57,879 nt of DNA from a virus. Position 1 is the first letter of the stretch, and each line of letters opens with the position of its first letter. Below are positions 16,229 through 24,946 of the stretch, piece after piece. Under the pieces are notes generated by a model, which was given only the letters and a program-made list of their open reading frames with translations, searched no databases and was not told the DNA's origin. Both the position numbers and the translations under genes were made by a program. The stretch spans positions 1 to 57,879 of the IMG/VR virus record IMGVR_UViG_3300028571_002227; one strand, given 5' to 3'.

Positions 16229-17245
16229 TTAAATTCCTGTCGGTATATTTTTTCTCCAAATGGCAAGCCAATTAGCTGTTGGAGTATAGCGTTGTTCGCT
16301 GTTATAGCAAGTAATTGTCACTTTCGTTTCATCTTTGGTCCAATAGCAATAAAGAGAATCGTCCCCGTTGACCGTTCCTGAAAAATAAATAGTTCTTATC
16401 GATGGAATGAATGCTAATAAATCGCTCATAGTAAAGCCCATCGGAGGATAGATGTAGGTTGTTGTCCCCTCGTTAAATCCCGACTCAATGTGCATATTCT
16501 CAAAACTATGGATTTTTTCACTCGTTAGAATCTGAGTTAAATCGTGGGTATGCTCTTTATTTGCATATGGTTTTAAGTTTTCCTCGGGAACAATCCCTGC
16601 TTCATCAAGTACAAGAACATTATTCGCCTGATTTCCTGCATGGTGACCGTCTAACAAATCTGCGTTTAATGAATTACAAACTTGACCATTTGCCACCGCA
16701 AGATTGTTTTCATCGTTTCCTGCATGGTGGCCGTCTGTTTTGTCAGCATCAATCAATCTATAATGAGCGTTTGTATCTTTATTATGCAAATTCTCAAGAT
16801 AATCTTTTGATACGATTGAGATATTTGAATCTATTATCAGGTTTACATTTTCTACATTATCGACTTCAATAATTACTCTGATACAAAAATCACGAGTTGA
16901 ACCTTCATCTTCTGTTGGCTTGTAACTTTCTGGAACGACTCCTACGGCAATTAGCTCTCTATTGCCGTCAAAAATGCCGACTTCTCGGATATAATAACCT
17001 CCTGAAGTCGCAGGAATTAAGCATTCAATAATCAATCTGTTTGCATAATTAGAATCGATATAGATTTTTGAAATAGAGCTTCTGAAAGTTTCATTTACCA
17101 AACTTGCTTGAGTAACTTGAGGCTGGTAATATTCGCCATCCCCATCCCCGATTGCAAAATCTTTCATTTCCAAAAGTGTGTTGTTTGCATGTGCGGCAAC
17201 TAGTTTGTTTCTTCCGCTATTTGTTAGTAATGTATAATATTGCAT
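16229..17245 (-). CDS. Tail-collar fibre protein (gpH-like)
   Basis: About 338 residues. The start MQYYTLLTNSGRNKLVAAH follows AGGAG, and this N-terminus is typical of phage tail-collar fibre proteins (P2 gpH/Mu gpS N-terminal type), with IREVGIFD near 130. A repeated TDGHHAGN/LDGHHAGN motif (two copies about 36 residues apart) is the common fibre repeat. It forms the proximal fibre near the baseplate. Confidence 0.8.
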   Translation of the reverse strand: MQYYTLLTNSGRNKLVAAHANNTLLEMKDFAIGDGDGEYYQPQVTQASLVNETFRSSISKIYIDSNYANRLIIECLIPATSGGYYIREVGIFDGNRELIAVGVVPESYKPTEDEGSTRDFCIRVIIEVDNVENVNLIIDSNISIVSKDYLENLHNKDTNAHYRLIDADKTDGHHAGNDENNLAVANGQVCNSLNADLLDGHHAGNQANNVLVLDEAGIVPEENLKPYANKEHTHDLTQILTSEKIHSFENMHIESGFNEGTTTYIYPPMGFTMSDLLAFIPSIRTIYFSGTVNGDDSLYCYWTKDETKVTITCYNSEQRYTPTANWLAIWRKNIPTGI

Positions 17246-17252
17246 AATTCTC

Positions 17253-17918
17253 CTATCCAAAACACCAAAGTGTTTCATCAAAATTGCACTCGTCCCAAAT
17301 AAGCTTGGGCAGGTTGACCTTTGTCTTATATTCCTTTGTCCAATAATTTTCATCCCAGTTATTTTCATCCCAAGTCAGAGATGTTAAATATGGATTAACG
17401 GTAACTGTTTCACCTGAAATTGATGCAGATTTGCATTTTGTAGAATCGGAGACAGAAGACAAAGAAATTTTCAAACTGAAAAGATGCGAACGGACATTTT
17501 TGTACTCGTTAATCAAATCTTCCAACTTATCAATCAATTCCATATCCAAACTTTTTGACATAAAATCAAGGTCGATTTTGAATGTAAAAGGCTCGCCGCC
17601 AAATTCAAACCATTCTTGGATATTACCCTCAACAGCGAACATATCAAAAATTTTATACAAAGCGTATTTTGTGCCTTTGTATCTGTGGATTTCTATCGCA
17701 CGTTTAATTAAATCTCTTTTTTCTGCCTCGTTTCGGGTCTGAAGCCAACCTTCATTCCCCATTATGTGGAATTGTTCTGCAAGATGAACAAGGGCCGATT
17801 CATTGACACTGTCTATCAAATAAACAAGCAGCACGTCAGTGTCCAGGTCCTGAAACCTTGTAAAAAGTTCATCAAAAACTTTTGAAGACATATCGTTTAA
17901 AGGGGTAATATCATTCAT
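17253..17918 (-). CDS. I: Baseplate/tail protein I (P2 gpI-like)
   Basis: This 221-residue protein has the gpI signature: LVHLAEQFHIMG..GWLQTRNEAEKRDLIKRAIEIHRYKGTKYALYKIF. It belongs to the inner baseplate and links J to the fibres. The last 60 residues contain a repeated WDENNWDENYW / WDECNFDETLW motif. Overlaps baseplate J by 8 bases. Confidence 0.85.
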   Translation of the reverse strand: MNDITPLNDMSSKVFDELFTRFQDLDTDVLLVYLIDSVNESALVHLAEQFHIMGNEGWLQTRNEAEKRDLIKRAIEIHRYKGTKYALYKIFDMFAVEGNIQEWFEFGGEPFTFKIDLDFMSKSLDMELIDKLEDLINEYKNVRSHLFSLKISLSSVSDSTKCKSASISGETVTVNPYLTSLTWDENNWDENYWTKEYKTKVNLPKLIWDECNFDETLWCFG

Positions 17919-19023
17919 TAATTTCCCCCTTATAAATTATTTCGATATCTTCTAAATTTGCCCACTGGCTTGCACTAATGTCTTGAAATACAGGACTGAT
18001 GAGTTCTACGTCATAAACTCCATATATAGAATTTAGAATGGTAATAATTTGGTTGGGTACAATGTCTTTATTTAAAGATGATTTAAGTGTCGTTTTATAC
18101 TTGTTTAAACCGTCGTTAACTGCCGTTTTAACGCTAGTTAAATCAGCATATGAATACAAAGTGAGTGTAGATTTCATAACAAAGTCTACGGCTTCAGGCT
18201 TTTTGACAATAACATTATCTGTTAGTGGTCGAATTTTATCTGCACACAAATAATTTTGAACAGTAGCTATTAAATCTTCGCTTGGAGTTCCAGTATCGAC
18301 AAGCGGATAAATTTCGACAACGCCTGCTGATGGTGAAATTACAGCGACATCAATTATGCTCTGATCTGCCGATAATGTATGAAATTTGTACGCACCTTTA
18401 CTTCCGGCATTTGAAAAACTTTCCGGTGCTTGACGAATTCTTTCTCGGAAATTATCCGCGTTTTCTTCATCTTGACCACCCGAGGTTATGGTCGTATTTT
18501 TAACTGTAATGACATAACCTAAAGGATTTATAAGAGTTGTAATTGAGTTTATTTCATATCCATTTGCCGAAATACCGGCAGTGGTACTAATCCCATCAAC
18601 TAAAATCGATAATGTGTTTTTTTTGATTATCGCACTTGAATTTGTCTGAAAAACAAATTGCCCATCGTTGGATTCAACTTGAGTGCCGGCAGGGATTGTG
18701 ATATCGAAATCTTGAGCTTCTTCAAGTTTGAATTCAAAGATGGCCTTTGAATATTTGGCTTCTAAAATTGTTACCCCAACGAGTTCTCCAAGATGTTTTA
18801 AAACATCCAGGGTCGCGTAATTCAAGAGATTTGATTTTGCTATTTCTTGAATTTTTATACGAATCAAAGTTTCACGATAGGAACCGACATCAATTAAAAT
18901 TCTTTCAATTTGTGCATCTTGAAGAGTTTTGCCTGTCTTTTGCTCGTAGAGTGCAATCCATTCGTTTGTGATTATATTTGGATCTCTGCCAATAAAATTC
19001 GGTTCAGGTAATTGAGTTGTCAT
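17911..19023 (-). CDS. J: Baseplate assembly protein J
   Basis: This 370-residue protein matches the baseplate J/gp47 family: an N-terminal helical section, DITIPAGTQVESNDGQFVFQT, then GGQDEENADNFRERIRQAPESFSNAGSKGAYKF and the typical C-terminal alpha/beta part. It forms the baseplate wedge with W and I. Overlapping starts and stops on both sides show tight co-translation. Confidence 0.9.
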   Translation of the reverse strand: MTTQLPEPNFIGRDPNIITNEWIALYEQKTGKTLQDAQIERILIDVGSYRETLIRIKIQEIAKSNLLNYATLDVLKHLGELVGVTILEAKYSKAIFEFKLEEAQDFDITIPAGTQVESNDGQFVFQTNSSAIIKKNTLSILVDGISTTAGISANGYEINSITTLINPLGYVITVKNTTITSGGQDEENADNFRERIRQAPESFSNAGSKGAYKFHTLSADQSIIDVAVISPSAGVVEIYPLVDTGTPSEDLIATVQNYLCADKIRPLTDNVIVKKPEAVDFVMKSTLTLYSYADLTSVKTAVNDGLNKYKTTLKSSLNKDIVPNQIITILNSIYGVYDVELISPVFQDISASQWANLEDIEIIYKGEINE

Positions 19024-19379
19024 ACCATCACCTCAGTAACAGAAGTAATTTCAGAATCAATCAGGTTCCATTCGATTTTAATTTTTACGTTCGCTACATC
19101 AATTTCAGCACTAACATTTTTAATTTCAATTCTAGTTTCCCACTCAGAAATTGCATCAATAACTTCTCTGATAATATTTGGAACAGCTTCTTGGACGGGA
19201 TAGTCGATGTATTTAAAAATATCAGAACCAAAAGTCGGACGATGAGGCACAGAGCCTTTTTGTGTAGTCAAAATAATATAAATGCATTGATTTATATCAT
19301 CAATTCCTTGTGCGACTTCGCCAATTTCATTCAACTTCGGCTGCCAATCGACATATTTAATTTCGTTTAAATTAGTCAT
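19020..19379 (-). CDS. W: Baseplate wedge protein W (gp25-like)
   Basis: This 119-residue protein of the gp25/gpW family contains QCIYIILTTQKGSVPHRPTFGSDIFKYID, the conserved core. It is part of the baseplate wedge. Overlaps J by 4 bases. Confidence 0.88.
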   Translation of the reverse strand: MTNLNEIKYVDWQPKLNEIGEVAQGIDDINQCIYIILTTQKGSVPHRPTFGSDIFKYIDYPVQEAVPNIIREVIDAISEWETRIEIKNVSAEIDVANVKIKIEWNLIDSEITSVTEVMV

Positions 19380-19891
19380 TATGCCATCTCCTTATTCGGA
19401 GCAGAAGTTGGATTACCCATATTTCCTGTGTGATTGTGAGGATTATATGTGTCTCTCATAGCCTGCATTGAGCTTGTTTTGTCTGAAATATCAGCGACGG
19501 AAGTTATACCGGCAGAGTTTTGAAATTTACCGGTTTGATTAATATCTGAAAGAATATCTATTCCTTTGGCTTTTAGAGCTAAAATCCCTGTCGTTTTGTC
19601 AAATTGAATAAATGATTCATCTTCGAATTTAATCATAAGTTGAGTTTTAGAGGTTGCAGGCGGAGTATCGGCAGAAGAATAAATCGCACCTAGAATTACA
19701 CCCTCTTCAGAGTTTTCGTCCATAAGGCAAGCAACGTGTTCGCCGATGTCGGGAATGGCGTAAAATTTGTCCTTCAGCGTTTTTTGTTGCAGAATTGGAA
19801 GCCAATACGAAAGCATATCGTCTTCTGCAAACTGGACACGTGCTTGTGCCAGTGTTGGATTTATATTGGTAACAATTCCAAACTTTAACAC
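19379..19891 (-). CDS. V: Baseplate spike protein V
   Basis: This 170-residue protein has the OB-fold of gpV/Mu gp45 (VTNINPTLAQARVQF, HVACLMDENSEEGVILGAIYS) followed by a beta-helical C-terminus ending near HNHTGNMG, which forms the puncturing tip. Essential for membrane penetration by contractile tails. Confidence 0.85.
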   Translation of the reverse strand: MLKFGIVTNINPTLAQARVQFAEDDMLSYWLPILQQKTLKDKFYAIPDIGEHVACLMDENSEEGVILGAIYSSADTPPATSKTQLMIKFEDESFIQFDKTTGILALKAKGIDILSDINQTGKFQNSAGITSVADISDKTSSMQAMRDTYNPHNHTGNMGNPTSAPNKEMA

Positions 19892-20853
19892 GATTTAACC
19901 TCCAAAGCAGTCTTAAACCCGACAGATTTATCAATCGTATGTCGTACTTGAGTCACATGGTATTTGCCCGAAAAATGTCCGATGCCCTTGAGTTCAATAT
20001 TTATTCCTGCGACAAGATATTGGTTCCCTATTAATTCAATTGAGCCCTCAATCCCTGTATCGCCTTTTGTAATTGCGGCTTTTGCTTTTAAAATAGCTTG
20101 CTGTTTGTTTTCACATCTTGTACTTATTTTTAGAGTATCACCATTAACAACCCCTGCATTTTTCACAGTCGTTTTGACTGTTTTTCCAGTTTTTGGGTTG
20201 TGATAACTTACCTGAACAGCTTTGTATTTTTGGCTTGTTTTTTCGGATAAATTTATTCTTGATAAATCTTTTTTGTTGAAGATTTTAGTTGGGGTTGCTG
20301 ATTTTAATTTTTCTGTTTCATAAAAGACAAGGCTGCCTGCTGTTATTTTAAAAATGTAACCATATTCTTCAGCAAGATTTTTTAAGAACGTTAAATCTTT
20401 TTGTTGGTTTTGAGTTATACGCTGAATTTTAACCTCAGCAATACTGCCAACGAGTTTCAATCCGTGCTTTTTCGCTATTTCTGTGGCAATTTGTTTTAGA
20501 GTTTTATTTTCGTACGCAATGGAGTTTTTCTGCCGAAGTGCCTTTTTAATACTGGTTGCAAGTGCTTTTACGGTGATTGTATCGGGCGGAGATTCATATT
20601 CAAGTTCATCGATTTCAAAATTCCCGCAGTTCAAAAGTTTCTGCCCCTCATAACCGATAGACAAACCAAGAACATCGCCTTTACAAGGAATCCAAGCCGA
20701 TTGCCAAAGCAATTCTGAGTCCTCAAACGTTATATTGATTTCATCGCTTTGCCCGTGCTCAAAGTCAGTATAATCAATATTAGTAACGAAACGAGAGACA
20801 TCTTTTGTGATGTCTTTTGATCCGTATGTGAGTTTAAATATAGGTTTTAACAT
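19885..20853 (-). CDS. D: Tail hub / late control protein D
   Basis: About 322 residues. The start MLKPIFKLTYGSKDITKDVS is chosen because TAATG couples it to the stop of gpX and GGAG lies upstream. The phage late-control-D fold is visible (tail hub beta barrels: DITFEDSELLWQSAWIPCKGD; EYGYIFKI). It caps the tail tube above V. Confidence 0.85.
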   Translation of the reverse strand: MLKPIFKLTYGSKDITKDVSRFVTNIDYTDFEHGQSDEINITFEDSELLWQSAWIPCKGDVLGLSIGYEGQKLLNCGNFEIDELEYESPPDTITVKALATSIKKALRQKNSIAYENKTLKQIATEIAKKHGLKLVGSIAEVKIQRITQNQQKDLTFLKNLAEEYGYIFKITAGSLVFYETEKLKSATPTKIFNKKDLSRINLSEKTSQKYKAVQVSYHNPKTGKTVKTTVKNAGVVNGDTLKISTRCENKQQAILKAKAAITKGDTGIEGSIELIGNQYLVAGINIELKGIGHFSGKYHVTQVRHTIDKSVGFKTALEVKSC

Positions 20854-21071
20854 TAGGTTGTTCTCCATGGTGGAAGGTCTGAGGTAATTTCGCCTGTGGT
20901 TTCTATGACTGGGATTTTTAATTTTATTCCGGCAGTTAATACCGGCTTAATTGCTACATTCGGGTTGGCTTTGATTATGTTTTCATACAGTGTTGCATCG
21001 TTGTAAAACTTGTACGAAATCAAGTCCCATCTGTCTTTATCCTTTGTTATGTAGGTATAAAATTCTGTCAT
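20853..21071 (-). CDS. X: Tail protein X (LysM-like)
   Basis: A 72-residue gpX homologue: YTYITKDKDRWDLISYKFYND.., ANPNVAIKPVLTAGIKLKIP, a LysM-type fold. Its stop overlaps the start of D (TAATG). Acts in tail completion. Confidence 0.88.
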   Translation of the reverse strand: MTEFYTYITKDKDRWDLISYKFYNDATLYENIIKANPNVAIKPVLTAGIKLKIPVIETTGEITSDLPPWRTT

Positions 21072-21499
21072 TTAACTTTCAATCCTTTTGAATTGGATTT
21101 CGAATCAGTTTTGCTTGCAGTAACTTTGCCTGTGAATTCTCTGAGTTTTAAATCAATTTGAACGGCTGTTAAATAACCTTCTTTGCTTGCCTGCTCAGTG
21201 ACCGATGAAATCTCAGAAATGACAAAAACTCCAACGTATTCACCGTTACCTTTGATAAATTTGAGGGGTGTTCCTTTTTTAGCAACGTCTTTGAGGTTTT
21301 TAATTTCATCTTCAGGTGTGCAAAAACTAGTATGAAAGTTTAATTTTATATCCTGTTCTTGCAAATTTTCCCCTAAATATTGAAGCAAAGGTTTTTGACT
21401 TATACGAGGATGCTCAGCGAAATTGTAGGAATTAGTTTCACTGATTCCATTGAAATATGTTATTAAATCAAATTTTATTTCGCCTAGTTGTGCAAACAT
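21068..21499 (-). CDS. U: Tail protein U
   Basis: This 143-residue protein fits P2 gpU (FAQLGEIKFDL.., PLLQYLGENLQEQDIKLNFH, GVFVISEISS). It is expected at the tail terminus or hub region. The lysine- and serine-rich C-terminus is a local variation. Overlaps X by 4 bases. Confidence 0.82.
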   Translation of the reverse strand: MFAQLGEIKFDLITYFNGISETNSYNFAEHPRISQKPLLQYLGENLQEQDIKLNFHTSFCTPEDEIKNLKDVAKKGTPLKFIKGNGEYVGVFVISEISSVTEQASKEGYLTAVQIDLKLREFTGKVTASKTDSKSNSKGLKVK

Positions 21500-21500
21500 A

Positions 21501-24035
21501 TTAGTACGCTAACCTCACTTGTCTTTGGTTTTCTGCTTTAACAATTTTTAAAATTTCGTCCTTATGTTTTTTGAGCATCTGTGCGAAATCTGCTTTTGCG
21601 GTCGGACTTGCGTTATCAATTGAGACATTAGGGCTGTAATGTATTGTTGTTGAGCTTCCGCCTGAATTGCCTCGAGCGACGTTGCCTTTTAAGCCCTTAG
21701 AACTCAGGCTCAACGCCTTGTTCATCGCAGTTAAAATCGGTAGGGGCTTTATTGTCGCTGCAATAGTCTCAGCGATTTTGACTTTGTGCAAATCTTTAAG
21801 CGGCCCCATTTTAGCCGGCGAATGTGGCAGGTGGTCGCGAATTATTTGAGTGTGTTTAGCTATTGCTTTTTGAGTCTGGTCGGTTTTAGAAAGCATCCCA
21901 AAAGACAAGAAGTCTGCGATTTTAGCACCTAATTGAAACATCTTTTTGACTAAATCTGTAACTTTTAAAATTATTTGAGCGAGAACCTTACCGAATCTCA
22001 TACCCATTTTTTCTGCCGCCCCGCCTGTGTCTTCAACAGGTTTTAAAAGCTTTTTAAACCAATCAAAAATGGCTTTTAATGGGGTGATGATTGGTGATAA
22101 TGCTTTTGCCAATGTGTCAAATGCTGGTTTTAGTGGTGCAAGTCCAGTTTTTAAACCCGTAAAGACTCCCCTGAAAAACCCTGTAATCGGCTTCCAATAT
22201 TTGTAAATAACAAAAGCTGTCGCTCCGATTGCAAGTGCAATCCAACCAATGGGAGAAGTCAAAAGAGTCAAAGAAAATGCTCTAAAAGCCATAATCGCAC
22301 CTTGTATTTTACTTGGAATACCTAAAAATCCTGACTTCATTGCACTCAATCCGTTTAAGATGTTGCTAGGAATAGCCTTAATAGATGTTATACTCCAAAT
22401 TTTTAATGCCTGAGCTGACTTTGAAATATTGGTTGGAAGTTCTTTGAAGCCTTTAATTAAACCACTTCTCAAATCATTATCAATTCTTCTAACATCGGCC
22501 ATCAGTCCATTTTTCAATGAAAAGTTAGAGAGATTTATTCCAAGTGAATTTCCTGCATTTTTAATTTTTGTGCCATATTCAAGATTATGAGCGGTAGTAT
22601 TCAAGCCCAAGAATTTAAAGAGCTGAAGAGTGTTTTCTCTTAAAATTGGATTTAAAAATTTTGCATAGGTGAGGAATTTTCCGTAGCCTGAAGTAAGGCT
22701 TGAAATCATAAGTGCTGTTCCGCCTATCGCAAGACTCAATGTGCCAAGAGTAATTAAAGTTGCACTCAATGCCACTGTTGTTAATGCAATATTCTTTGCA
22801 AATATTGGATGCTTAGTAATAAATTTGCCGATTTTATCTGATAAATCGTTCAAATGATTTGCCAAGCCTTTGAGTTCAGGAGATAAAGTTGCCCCGAATT
22901 GAGCCAGAGTGTTTGTTAATGTTCCTGTAAAAGCTTCCCAAAGATTTTTGAATGTTCCCATTACAAGATTTAATCGGGTTTGCAAATCCGCCTGTTTTGC
23001 AAGAGTTTGCTGTGCTTTTTGATATCCCCTTAAACCTTGTGTTGCCATTTCAGATATCGCAGTTGCAGCTTCATCCCCGAATAGTTTTTTTATCACATTG
23101 AGTTTGTCTTGTTGATTTAACTTGTTGAGTTTTTCGACCTGCTTAATCATATTTTCTACGCCAAGAAATTTACCGTTTTTGAAGAATTCAAGATAAATCC
23201 CCATAGATTTGAGCTGTGCATTAATTTTTTGCATTTTTTTAGTTTCAAGTTTGTCATCAAGCCCCGGAAGATCGAGCATAATACGTCTTAAAGAAGTCCC
23301 AAGCTGTTCGCCCCTGATACCAGCTTGTGCAAGAGTTCCTGATAGGGCAAGAACGGATTTACTTTGTTGATAGCCTGAAATTCCAAGTTGTTTAAATATT
23401 GGGCCTGCGTATTTTAATGTGTAAGCAAATTGTTCAGGATCTAATCCAAAGCCAAACTTAGCTCTTTGAATTTGGTCGATGAATTTTACAAAATCTTTTT
23501 CAGCAATACCTAAGCTTTTTGAAAATGTCGCTGTAATATCTGAGACTCCTTCAGGTGAAACATCACCGAGCAGAACTCTTAAATAAGCTGAGCCTTCAAG
23601 TCCGCCATTTGCGATGGTTTTGCTTGCTATTCCGAGTTCTTTTAATCTCGCAGCCATAATGGTAAAATCTCTCGTTGTCCCTGGAAGCTTCATCCCAAGT
23701 TTTTCTGATTGCTTGTTGATTTTTTCAAAGTAAGAATCAACGCCCGAACTTGTCATAAAGGCGACTTTCATTCTTGTTTGGGCATCTTCAAGGTCGGCAA
23801 ATGCTTCGATTGGTTTTTCTATTGCCATTCCAAGAGCAACTCCTGCAGCAGTCATTCCGGCACCTGCTGTTACCAAACCTTGCCCGATTTCTTTTGTAGT
23901 ATCAGATACTTGCTTGATTTTTCTCTGAAGTTTATCAAATTCTTCATTAGACTGATTTACGGCATCTTTAATCACCCTTGACATTTTGTCAAAGGCGATA
24001 AGAGTTAAAGATACTTTCATTGCTGTGTCTAACAT
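21501..24035 (-). CDS. T: Tail tape measure protein
   Basis: This 844-residue protein is largely helical. An N-terminal coiled coil (SNEEFDKLQRKIKQVSDTTKEIG) is followed by a Gly/Ala-rich segment. Hydrophobic stretches lie near 405-445 and 585-615 (SPIGWIALAIGATAFVIY). It is the P2 T type with the phage tail tape measure core (about 90-330). Length sets tail length, by family precedent roughly 120-130 nm. It overlaps the frameshift extension of the tail chaperone. Confidence 0.9.
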   Translation of the reverse strand: MLDTAMKVSLTLIAFDKMSRVIKDAVNQSNEEFDKLQRKIKQVSDTTKEIGQGLVTAGAGMTAAGVALGMAIEKPIEAFADLEDAQTRMKVAFMTSSGVDSYFEKINKQSEKLGMKLPGTTRDFTIMAARLKELGIASKTIANGGLEGSAYLRVLLGDVSPEGVSDITATFSKSLGIAEKDFVKFIDQIQRAKFGFGLDPEQFAYTLKYAGPIFKQLGISGYQQSKSVLALSGTLAQAGIRGEQLGTSLRRIMLDLPGLDDKLETKKMQKINAQLKSMGIYLEFFKNGKFLGVENMIKQVEKLNKLNQQDKLNVIKKLFGDEAATAISEMATQGLRGYQKAQQTLAKQADLQTRLNLVMGTFKNLWEAFTGTLTNTLAQFGATLSPELKGLANHLNDLSDKIGKFITKHPIFAKNIALTTVALSATLITLGTLSLAIGGTALMISSLTSGYGKFLTYAKFLNPILRENTLQLFKFLGLNTTAHNLEYGTKIKNAGNSLGINLSNFSLKNGLMADVRRIDNDLRSGLIKGFKELPTNISKSAQALKIWSITSIKAIPSNILNGLSAMKSGFLGIPSKIQGAIMAFRAFSLTLLTSPIGWIALAIGATAFVIYKYWKPITGFFRGVFTGLKTGLAPLKPAFDTLAKALSPIITPLKAIFDWFKKLLKPVEDTGGAAEKMGMRFGKVLAQIILKVTDLVKKMFQLGAKIADFLSFGMLSKTDQTQKAIAKHTQIIRDHLPHSPAKMGPLKDLHKVKIAETIAATIKPLPILTAMNKALSLSSKGLKGNVARGNSGGSSTTIHYSPNVSIDNASPTAKADFAQMLKKHKDEILKIVKAENQRQVRLAY

Positions 24036-24197
24036 TCTTCATCCAATACTTCAGTCGTGCTCTGTTTGTATTTAATCGCCTCGTTTACCCAAAAAGAAAG
24101 CTCATCAAGAGCCATTTCTTTTATTTCGCTGTATTGCCAGCCGGTTGTTCTGGCGAGGTGGATGATGCAGTCGGCTGCAAGGACTTGAACTTCCCCG
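24029..24197 (-). CDS. Tail assembly chaperone E' extension (-1 frameshift)
   Basis: In the -1 frame relative to gene E the sequence is open from about 24197 and reads LARTTGWQYSEIKEMALDEL.. then SFWVNEAIKYKQ.., ending EVLDEEC. This is the typical gpE' sequence of P2-like phages. A slip site is likely at TCGGGGAAG (about 24190-24198), where GGG in the P site re-pairs perfectly in the -1 frame. The stop overlaps the tape-measure start. Made only as a fusion E-E' protein. Confidence 0.75.
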
Positions 24198-24414
24198 AAA
24201 TTTCTGCTTGAAGTGCGAGAACATCTTCCAAGTCAAACTCAAGTAAGTCCTCATAAACTATTTTTTGTCCGTCAACTTCTGCAAGTTCTGCGATTAAAGC
24301 AAATGTAATCTCTTCAGATGTTTTTGCTTTTCTTTGTGCATTTAAGAGATGAAAACCTTTTCCCTGCTCAATTTTTACTTTTTTCCCTGATGGTAGTGTT
24401 AATTCTGTTGTCAT
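24121..24414 (-). CDS. E: Tail assembly chaperone E
   Basis: This 97-residue protein reads ELTLPSGKKVKIEQGKGFHLLNAQR..FALIAELAEVDGQKIVYEDLLEFDLEDVLALQAEI, the Mu gp41/P2 gpE type. It coats the tape measure during assembly. Ribosomes slipping -1 near codon 73 yield the longer E-E' form. Confidence 0.85.
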   Translation of the reverse strand: MTTELTLPSGKKVKIEQGKGFHLLNAQRKAKTSEEITFALIAELAEVDGQKIVYEDLLEFDLEDVLALQAEISGKFKSLQPTASSTSPEQPAGNTAK

Positions 24415-24415
24415 T

Positions 24416-24937
24416 TTATCCTCCTATATTACTTTTGTATTTTGACAAGATGTCTACGGAGCCTACTTTGTAGATGTTTTCAAGGACATCTATTTCGAAA
24501 ATTTCAGCACCGTCGACGATTAGTTTTGCGTAAGTTACAGCCATAGTTGTTTCATATTCGGCGTTGTCTCCAGGCTTGATTGTACCTAGCGGAAATTCTT
24601 TGAAAGTTCCTGAAATAAATGCAGTAGCTGGTACTTCTGAAATTCTGCCGGTTCCGTTATAAGTTTCAAGTGAGGCTCTGACTTGAATTGCAACCGCAAC
24701 AAAAGGATTTGCACAAGTTCTGAGAACATCAGGATAAAGTGCGTTCCATTTAATTTTGCATTCCAATTTGTCTATGCCTGCAAAAAACTCAGCAGAGCCA
24801 ACCATCCCAAGAGCTTTGTGTTCAGCCATCTTGTGCTTAATCTGCGGAAGCTGAATTTCTTCCGCTCGGCCCAAAAGATTATTTCCGTTCATATAAATAT
24901 TGGCGTTAATAAGTTTGTTTATTTGGATTTTAGACAT
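24416..24937 (-). CDS. FII: Major tail tube protein (FII)
   Basis: A 173-residue P2 FII-type tube protein: INANIYMNGNNLLGRAEEIQLPQIK.., GSAEFFAGIDKLECKIKWN. It follows the sheath gene by 9 bases in the late operon, as in P2. Confidence 0.9.
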   Translation of the reverse strand: MSKIQINKLINANIYMNGNNLLGRAEEIQLPQIKHKMAEHKALGMVGSAEFFAGIDKLECKIKWNALYPDVLRTCANPFVAVAIQVRASLETYNGTGRISEVPATAFISGTFKEFPLGTIKPGDNAEYETTMAVTYAKLIVDGAEIFEIDVLENIYKVGSVDILSKYKSNIGG

Positions 24938-24946
24938 TTTCTCTCC

